Of a stretch of 16,007 nucleotides of DNA, positions 6,446 to 13,100 are shown one piece after another. The DNA is taken from the NCBI GenBank assembly GCA_002395865.1, contig DGVE01000014.1, positions 1 to 16,007 on the forward strand, given 5' to 3'. Position 1 is the stretch's first letter; each line of letters starts with the position of its first letter. The DNA is from Lachnospiraceae bacterium UBA4292. GTDB taxonomy: Bacteria > Bacillota > Clostridia > Lachnospirales > Lachnospiraceae. A program made the position numbers and the translations under genes. The notes under the pieces are model-generated. The model was not told where the DNA came from. It saw nothing but the letters and a program-made list of their open reading frames with translations, and did no database searches.

Positions 6446-7044
6446 GATGTTTCGCTTCCTTCCTGTATATCATCGGCTGTCTCCGGGTTCTTCTGTGCGT
6501 CATCCCCCGGATTTTTGCCTTTATTCTTTTTCTTCTTTTCCTTTTTGGGCTTCCCGGCCTTTTCAGGCTTCACGGGCTTTTTGGGCTTTTCTGTGGATAT
6601 GGTGATGTCCTCAGGCAGCTGCTTCTTAAAAGCCCTGATCGATCTGTAATTGGACAGCCATCCGGTCAGTCCTCTTCCCGTCCAAGCCGTGAGTACCGGC
6701 TGTCCGTCCACATATTCAAATGTCAATACCGACGGCCGGCCGAAGATGTACTTGAGATAGCAGGCTACCGTATCCGGCTGCCCCTGAAGGATGAGTCCCC
6801 GGCCAATATTTCTCATAGCCATAAATGCGGCTTCAAGAGTCTCCTCCTCGCTTCGCTTCGTGTCTATGAGCCTGACCATACGGCCGAGGCCCAGAAACAG
6901 GACCGCGCCCGCGCCGTCATGTATGCCGACAGGCATCACAAAATCCTCATCTGTCATGGACATATACCGTCCGTCCTCGGTAAGCATCACGTTACCGAGC
7001 AGAACGCTCTTTATCTCCTGGTACTGCAGGGTCTTCTTAGCCAT
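6442..7044 (-). CDS. Unrecognised 200-residue protein with basic-then-acidic tail
   Basis: I do not recognise this family. Residues 1-150 look like a compact soluble alpha/beta domain (VLLGNVMLTEDG, AVLFLGLGRMVRLI, YIFGRPSVLTFEYVDG). From about 151 the sequence changes to a low-complexity lysine/proline tail with repeated KP-x-K units (152-179, histone-H1-like) and then an acidic stretch to the end (180-200, DDAQ..., TADDIQEGSE). No signal peptide or membrane segment is present, so it should be cytoplasmic. It sits 22 bases after the VirD4-like ATPase gene and overlaps the STAS gene by 4 bases, so its job probably links the two: an accessory factor of the ATPase, or the target of the STAS/kinase switch. 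ATG 7042-7044 follows ATAAAGGAACACACAA. Functional statements are inference from position only. Confidence 0.75.
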   Translation of the reverse strand: MAKKTLQYQEIKSVLLGNVMLTEDGRYMSMTDEDFVMPVGIHDGAGAVLFLGLGRMVRLIDTKRSEEETLEAAFMAMRNIGRGLILQGQPDTVACYLKYIFGRPSVLTFEYVDGQPVLTAWTGRGLTGWLSNYRSIRAFKKQLPEDITISTEKPKKPVKPEKAGKPKKEKKKKNKGKNPGDDAQKNPETADDIQEGSETS

Positions 7045-7066
7045 TTGTGTGTTCCTTTATGCTTTG

Positions 7067-9106
7067 TCAGGCAGATGTTTCACCGGTGCCCAGCACCTTC
7101 TGATTTCTCTCCTTGAGATCATAGTAGACCTCATCGGCCTTGAACATCTTGCTGCGGATCTCGGTGAGATCCATAGGTCCGAACTTGTAATATTTGCACT
7201 TGTATGAAGGCGTGTACTTGGTCTTGAGCGGGAAGGAGTTGAAGGAAACAATGATGCTGTTGCCTGTGCTCTCCTGGTTGTTCAGACGCTGCAGCTCGGA
7301 AGGATAGATGAGCGGACGCACCTGGGTATTCGTCGAAACATTGATATCTCCGGCCTTGCTTCCGAGCGAGCTCGATGTGGATGTGGTCTTTACGGTCATG
7401 TTTCCGCACATCTCTGAGAACATCTTACATGTATCGGTATCATTTGAACCGATGAACATCTTCACACCGCAGTTACCGATAACGATATCCGCGACCTCCT
7501 TGCCGTATACGTTCGTGAGCTGTACGAAGGACTGGACCACCATGGAGAACCATATCTTTCTCGAACGTCCGACGGTGATCATCTGGCCGAACTTGTCGAT
7601 CTTGGGCATGTTGCCGAACTCATCCATGATGAAGTAGACGTTTCTGGGAAGCGTCTGCCCGGGCAGGCCCGTGGCGATCTTGATGAGTCCCTTGTAGGTA
7701 CTCAGTATGAACAGAGAGGCGAGCGAGTGTCTCGTATCCTTCTCATCAGGTATCTTAAGGAACAGCGCACAGGGTCCGGTCGTGAACTCCTCGACCTTGA
7801 TATCGGTGGCGCTGGTCAGCCCGCAAAGACCGCGGTCATTGAACAGGTTCATCTTATCGAAGGTAATGGACATGTAGCTGCCCAGGGTGGTATCCGGCGC
7901 AGTCATAACCTGACGCGACATCTGGTAAGCCTGCGAGAGCTTGTCGCGGCCGTTGAAATACTCCTTCAGAGCCTTGTAATTGTTTTCACTGTTTCCGAGC
8001 GCCTTGTTGACGTTGAAAAGGTTGAACTTCTCCTTCGTCATCTCGAGCTCCGGGTTCCGGCTGTCCTCGAGCATGGCCAGAACGATTGCCATGACGATGG
8101 ATCTCGCACCCTTCTCCCAGAGCGGATCCTTCTCATTCTGTACGGGTATGAGTCCTCCGATCAGGTCGGAGAGATCCTCGTACATCTCATCGTAGATCTT
8201 CTGCTGCTCAACGCTTATGTCGTCCCTGCAGTGTCCCACATCGGTGTAGGCTCTTCCTCTCCACTCCACCCAGGTCGTTCCCTCCTCGGCCTCCCCGTTC
8301 ATGCGGCGAAGGTCTGGATATTTGGACATGGGATCCCTGTGGGCAATGATGCCCTTGCCTGCGTTTAAATACTCCTGATACGCATCCCATATGGGCTCGA
8401 GCGGATTCCAGCGGCTCGACGAATAAGTATCACGAAGATCGAGAACCATCACCTTGTAGCCCCTGCTCTTTAAGAAGCCTGAGTGCAGGTCGAAAAGCTC
8501 TCCCTTTGGGTCGGTCATGATCATGGAGGAGCCGCAGTTTGTGGCGCCGAGTATCTGTATCATGGGATTGATGAAAGTGGTCGTCTTACCTGAACCGGTA
8601 GCACCGATGACGAGTGCATGCACGCCGGGCTTGAAATTACCCACGAGCACGCCGTGCTTGTCCAGAACCGCCCTGACGGGAACGCCGTCGTTTTTCGCGT
8701 TCTTGAGAGTCTCGTACGTGAACGGAGGGAAGTACTTATCCCTCTCCTTGTCCGTAAGAAAACGGCTGTTCTCCAGTGAGCCCTCCACAACGCTCTTATC
8801 GGAGCTGCCGCCGAGCAGGCCTCCGACCTTGCCGGTGCCCCTGAAGCCGCCGCTGATGGCGTACAGAAGGCCAAGGATCATATTTATGAAGATGCCCAGA
8901 ACCCATGTCATGGGCTCGACCATTATATGCCATCTGAACGACAAAGGCTGGTTCTTTATGAGCGCGCTTCCGTTTTCCAGTATATAACGCACAACAGTGC
9001 CCAGGACAAACGAGGACACGATAAATAAAACGATATATATAAATATTATGCTTGAACCGGCGGTCTTCAGTTTATCGAGAACATTATCCCGCATCCTTTT
9101 AAACAT
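7067..9106 (-). CDS. virD4: VirD4/TraG-type membrane ATPase (CD1115-like)
   Basis: Starting at ATG 9104-9106 it encodes 679 residues. Two membrane segments lie at about 20-42 and 62-85. The ATPase domain shows Walker A VIGATGSGKTTTF (166-178), MTDPKGELFDLHSG (197-210), Walker B YFIMDEFGNMPKID (491-504), then GRSRKIWFSMVVQSFVQL (513-530), matching type IV coupling proteins of Firmicutes conjugative elements. Such hexameric ATPases dock substrates and feed them into a membrane channel. The start is fixed by AGGAGAG at 9113-9119, 6 bases ahead; an upstream ATG at 9172 in frame gives an N-terminus rich in Gly/Arg without a ribosome-binding site. No relaxase, VirB4, lytic transglycosylase or other transfer gene is in the window; its neighbours are surface proteins and a signalling switch, so the substrate may be protein rather than DNA. 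Family assignment is firm, transport role is inferred. Confidence 0.93.
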   Translation of the reverse strand: MFKRMRDNVLDKLKTAGSSIIFIYIVLFIVSSFVLGTVVRYILENGSALIKNQPLSFRWHIMVEPMTWVLGIFINMILGLLYAISGGFRGTGKVGGLLGGSSDKSVVEGSLENSRFLTDKERDKYFPPFTYETLKNAKNDGVPVRAVLDKHGVLVGNFKPGVHALVIGATGSGKTTTFINPMIQILGATNCGSSMIMTDPKGELFDLHSGFLKSRGYKVMVLDLRDTYSSSRWNPLEPIWDAYQEYLNAGKGIIAHRDPMSKYPDLRRMNGEAEEGTTWVEWRGRAYTDVGHCRDDISVEQQKIYDEMYEDLSDLIGGLIPVQNEKDPLWEKGARSIVMAIVLAMLEDSRNPELEMTKEKFNLFNVNKALGNSENNYKALKEYFNGRDKLSQAYQMSRQVMTAPDTTLGSYMSITFDKMNLFNDRGLCGLTSATDIKVEEFTTGPCALFLKIPDEKDTRHSLASLFILSTYKGLIKIATGLPGQTLPRNVYFIMDEFGNMPKIDKFGQMITVGRSRKIWFSMVVQSFVQLTNVYGKEVADIVIGNCGVKMFIGSNDTDTCKMFSEMCGNMTVKTTSTSSSLGSKAGDINVSTNTQVRPLIYPSELQRLNNQESTGNSIIVSFNSFPLKTKYTPSYKCKYYKFGPMDLTEIRSKMFKADEVYYDLKERNQKVLGTGETSA

Positions 9107-9112
9107 AAACGT

Positions 9113-9119
9113 CTCTCCT
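9113..9119 (-). promoter_or_regulatory. Ribosome-binding site fixing the start of the VirD4-like gene
   Basis: AGGAGAG on the coding strand, 6 bases ahead of ATG 9104-9106. It favours the 679-residue product, which begins MFKRMRDNVLDKLK directly ahead of the first membrane segment, over the longer frame opening at 9172. Confidence 0.7.
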
Positions 9120-9174
9120 GTAGCTGCTGTAATACCGCGTCCTCCGGGGAAGCCCCGGAGACGGATAATCAAAT

Positions 9175-10086
9175 CTAATAAGCTCCTCCGCTGTGCGAGT
9201 TCACCTTTATCGAACCGTCGGCGCCAATCTCTATCTGCGCCTTCACCTCGAAACCGTATCTTTCATTGAACAGGCGCACATTTGCAGTGCCTGTCCCGGA
9301 GCCGGCAATAAAGTACGCAGTCAGCACGCCGTTTTCGCCCCCTATCACGCCGCCGAAGCCGATGACATCCTCATTGTCGGAGCTTCCCTCCCACACATCC
9401 GGTATCTCGTCGCTGATATTCGTTCCCTCGGATGGTTCAAGCTCATCGCCGTTTTTATCGGTCGGTCTCGGAGGATTGGTGGGGCGCACATAGCCGTCGT
9501 TTAAAACTATGGTGACCCTGTCGTCCCCTGAGAAGATATTGTAGGAGACGCTGTCTGCGGCTGTGCCTTCCTCGAAGCCGGCGAGCTCCGAGATCGCCTC
9601 CCTAAGAGGTGAGATGGTGAGATTATCGCCTTCCCCGGATCTTATGACCTCGACCACTATGGAAGCCTCACCGATCCTGTCGTTTTGATTATCATCCTTT
9701 TCGAGCACAAAGTCAAGCTGTATTGCGCCTTCTTCCACAGAAGTAAGTGTAAAACTTGTGCTGCCCTTATCCTGCTTCGTGTCTTTTTCGACAGTCAGAC
9801 AGGGTTTTTCTTCTTTTGAACCGGTATATCTCCACTGATATGCGTCGCCCTTTGAGCCCGTGGATATGGATAATGTCGCGTTTCCGTTCTTCTCATATAC
9901 CCACGTGTAGGGGAAGGCTGTACCTTCCCCTTTGTTTATTGTCTCTTTTTTATTGGCTCCGATGATAAGAGCTATGACAAATACCACCGCGAGCACGCCT
10001 GCTAAAATACCTATCGGAAGCAGAAAGCTCTTTATCCTTATTTTCTTCTCCAGGCGGTCGCTCTCGAATTCAAGTTCTTTAGACAT
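9175..10086 (-). CDS. Single-pass membrane protein with two beta-rich extracellular domains
   Basis: This 303-residue protein has a basic cytoplasmic N-terminus (RLEKKIRIK, 11-19), one membrane segment (about 21-43) and an extracellular remainder. The first outer domain (about 58-148) has alternating strands, GDAYQWRYTGS, STSFTLTSVEEGAIQLDFVL and ASIVVEVI; the order recalls chagasin/I42-type Ig folds, but the Gly-Tyr-x-Trp and Arg-Pro-Trp loop motifs of those inhibitors are not present, so this is only a fold guess. A Pro/Thr-rich and acidic linker (200-242) leads to a second beta segment (about 243-297) with GVLTAYFIAGSGTGTANVRL. ATG 10084-10086 follows AACGGAGATAG. It lies 93 bases after the giant protein gene and 68 bases before the VirD4-like gene, so it could tether the giant protein or form part of the channel. 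Topology is well supported; function is unknown. Confidence 0.8.
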   Translation of the reverse strand: MSKELEFESDRLEKKIRIKSFLLPIGILAGVLAVVFVIALIIGANKKETINKGEGTAFPYTWVYEKNGNATLSISTGSKGDAYQWRYTGSKEEKPCLTVEKDTKQDKGSTSFTLTSVEEGAIQLDFVLEKDDNQNDRIGEASIVVEVIRSGEGDNLTISPLREAISELAGFEEGTAADSVSYNIFSGDDRVTIVLNDGYVRPTNPPRPTDKNGDELEPSEGTNISDEIPDVWEGSSDNEDVIGFGGVIGGENGVLTAYFIAGSGTGTANVRLFNERYGFEVKAQIEIGADGSIKVNSHSGGAY

Positions 10087-10124
10087 TTGAACTATCTCCG
10101 TTTTGCTTTACTTAACGAAGGCCA

Positions 10125-10156
10125 CCGGATACCGCAAAAATGATCCGCGGTATCGG
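10125..10156 (-). promoter_or_regulatory. Intercistronic hairpin between the giant-protein gene and the membrane-protein gene
   Basis: GATACCGC pairs with GCGGTATC around an 11-base loop (GGATCATTTTT on the coding strand), and flanking C/G bases extend the stem past one bulge. No T run follows the stem, so it is not a standard terminator. It occupies most of the 93-base gap and could act as an RNA-processing or stability element that lowers or separates expression of the downstream ATPase/switch genes relative to the giant protein. Confidence 0.45.
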
Positions 10157-10179
10157 TCTCCGTTTTATTGCGTGATGTA

Positions 10180-13100
10180 TCAGTTATCTCCCCCGGGCTC
10201 AGGCTCGCCGTTATTTTCTTCATTCGAAACGCCGTTGTTCCTTGCCGCGGTGCCGTCTGAAACAGCCTTCGCAAGAGCCTCCTTTACGTCATTGAACGTA
10301 TTGGCCTCGGGTCTGACGGATATAACAGTCTTTGCCACAGAGCTTCCTTCCGCATCGACTATCTTCAGCTGATAGTACATATTGCTTCCGGTGTAGTTGC
10401 CGGGTGCTACGAAGCTTCCTTCCTTGCTGTTCTGGAGGAACGACCCTGCACTGTTCTTCATGGCCCCTACCACTGCAAGCGCTTCATTTGCGGCCTTGAT
10501 CTCCGCCTCTGTCGCGTTCTCCATCGCAAGTACGCTGTTTGCGTCATTCTCGAGCTCTGTCAGTTCTTCATCACTCACGCCGTGTGATGTGTTGAATGCA
10601 GCCTTACCGATCGCACCGGATGCGGGATCGTAGCTGTAGATCAGCATATCGAACTTCTCTCCGGTAAGAGGGTTCACCTCGATCTTGATGGTCTCGCGCG
10701 ATTCGATGAGCTTGGTCGTCTCATCACCCATCTTTATCTGCGACGTTTCGTATACATCGCCGTCGGCATCGATGATGCTTGCCCTTCCGACTGTCCTTGA
10801 GAAATTCCACTTCTCCACATTATCCTCGAGGTCGTTCTTTTCGCTTCTGACGGTTATCGTTACCGTAAATGACAGTGCATCGTCATCCTCCTCATCACCC
10901 GCTGTTACGTAGATGCGGTATACCGCCTTCGCTCCGGAGTAGTTTCTGGGCGCGAAGAATGTCACCGTGGCGCCGTCCTCCGTATAGCTTCCGGCTGCTG
11001 TGAGCATGCTCTGCGCCTGCTCCTTTACCTTCGCCGCGAGAGTCTTCTCCGTGTCTGAGGAGAGCTCCGAAGCCATCGACTCATCCGCTCTGGCAATGAG
11101 TGTGTTCAGATAGCTTTCATTGAAACCGTGTGTCGCCACATATGATACCTTCTTATCGGTATCCGTGTCGCTGTCGACCATCACTACCTTCACATAAATA
11201 TCGTCCTTCGCAAGGATGTCGACCTTCACTCCCTCGCCGGAGTCTACCGCGATATTGGCGTTACCGTCGTTGAGGACATTCGTGACATCCGCGTCGCTTC
11301 CGTTTGCTTCCTTCACCGTCACCACGCCTGCGGATCTGAGTGAATTCCACTTCTCAAGAGCCGACTTGAGCTTGTCGCTCTCGCTCTTAACGGTTATCTC
11401 GAGTGTGAAGCCTGCCTTCACGTCGATGCCGCCCGATGTCTCCTCGTCGTCCTCATCGGTCTCCTCGACGTGGGTCTGAACCGTGATCCTGTACTTTATA
11501 GCTTCACCGCTGTAGTTTCTCGGAGCCTTGAAGGTGAGTGTTGCGTCTGTAAATGACACCTCACCGTCGCCCTCGAGCATATCCGTAAGGATATCAACGA
11601 GCTTGGTCGCCGCGCTCTTCTCAGATGCGGACGCAGTCTCTGATGCCGCTGACTTTTCAGCGAGCTCCAACAGGTTCTCAAGCTTATCCTTGTCGTAATC
11701 ATACAGCGCATCATAATTCGGCTCGACTGTGCGGTTTGTCTCCGGATCGATCTGTACTACATCTACATCCAGCCCCTCGATATCTCCGATCAGGGAATTT
11801 ACACTTATCTCGCTTCCCGAGGTTATGTTGACAGTGAGCTCTGTTCCGTTTTCCATCAGCTCCTCAGCACCGTTCGGATCGGTATATACCGCCACGGTCC
11901 TGTTCTTCATCCACTCTTCGATGGCATCCGCGAGCTCGTCGTTCTCGCTCCTGACGATAACCTCGAGCATGTAACCCATCTCATCGTTCTCCCTGGAGCT
12001 TACATAGATGCGGTATGTTACCTTCTCATCGGAGTAGTTAACGGGAGGCACGAATATGATCATATCGTCGTCGATCTTATCTTCATCTGTCTCGGTCGTT
12101 TCTGTATTCTCCTTGCCTTCTTCACCCTCCTCTGTCTTCTGTCCGCCGTATCTGAACGAACCGCTTACGTCATCCAGTGACTCTATGAGATCCATCACCT
12201 TCTTGGCGGCCTTCTTCTCGTCCTTGGTCGACTTCTCGGACTCGTATGAAGCCTTGGCCTGCTCGTACAGCTCCTCGATGTACTCGCTGCTGTCCTTATC
12301 ATTCGTATCGGAATCGAGCTCGGCCTCTACCTCATTGCCATCCTCATCAAGCATCACGAGCTTTGCGTCAAATCCGGATGTCGAACCGGAGGATTTCACC
12401 GTTATCTCGACTCTTGAGCCTGAGGAAACGGTCACTGACTTCTCGTCGCCTGTCGTAATATTGAAGTCCTCCGTAGGCTTTGTGACAGGGATCACCGCGC
12501 CGCTGTCATCCTTCACAGCCTTCGGGAATACCTTTACGCTGCCCACTACCAGTATATCGGATACGAATACCTTTACGGGATTTCCCTCTATGATCCTCTT
12601 ATTGACTGTTCTTACTACCGGCCTTCCGGTGATCCCGATGGCCGCGCTGACAGTCTCGACCTTCCATGAGGCAAGTCTCGTCCCCTCCGGGTCATCCCCG
12701 TGAACGGGCTCCAGCTGTATCCATCTGAGATCCTTCAGCTCAGGTATCATTATCTCGACAACATCCGTTCCTCCGGACTTGAAGCCCTCGCCTGTCTGGA
12801 TGTATGTCCTCGCGTTCGGCAACTCCTTCGTCTGAGGGTCACCGTATATGTCGGTGTAGCCTATGGTCAACTTAACGGCATCCTCCGTACCGCTGGTGAA
12901 ATTCATCTCATCGGTCGCGGTCTTAAGCTCAACCCTTACGGGAAGGAGCTTTCCTGAAGGCTCGACCTTCATAGGATTCTGTGTGGGCCTTACTCCGCCT
13001 TCGAAGCTGTAGTCTCTGAGGATGCTTCCGTCCACGCCCTGCTCCGCGATGTAGATGTTCGCAAAATCGGTCCTCATGGTTCCGAGTGCGGCTATGGAAA

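Noticed and set aside
7727..8368. A plus-strand frame of 213 codons inside the VirD4-like gene
   Set aside because: Antisense to a firmly assigned ATPase with its motifs intact; no family resemblance.
7067..9172. Longer VirD4-like start at 9172
   Set aside because: It would add 22 Gly/Arg-rich residues without a ribosome-binding site, almost touching the previous stop; ATG 9106 has AGGAGAG at good spacing.
9175..10086. Calling the membrane protein a chagasin-type protease inhibitor
   Set aside because: The strand order is similar, but the inhibitory loop motifs of that family are not present.
12056..12703. A plus-strand frame of 215 codons encoding a very serine-rich product
   Set aside because: It is the antisense of acidic, Asp/Glu-rich coding sequence, which yields serine-rich shadows; no independent support.
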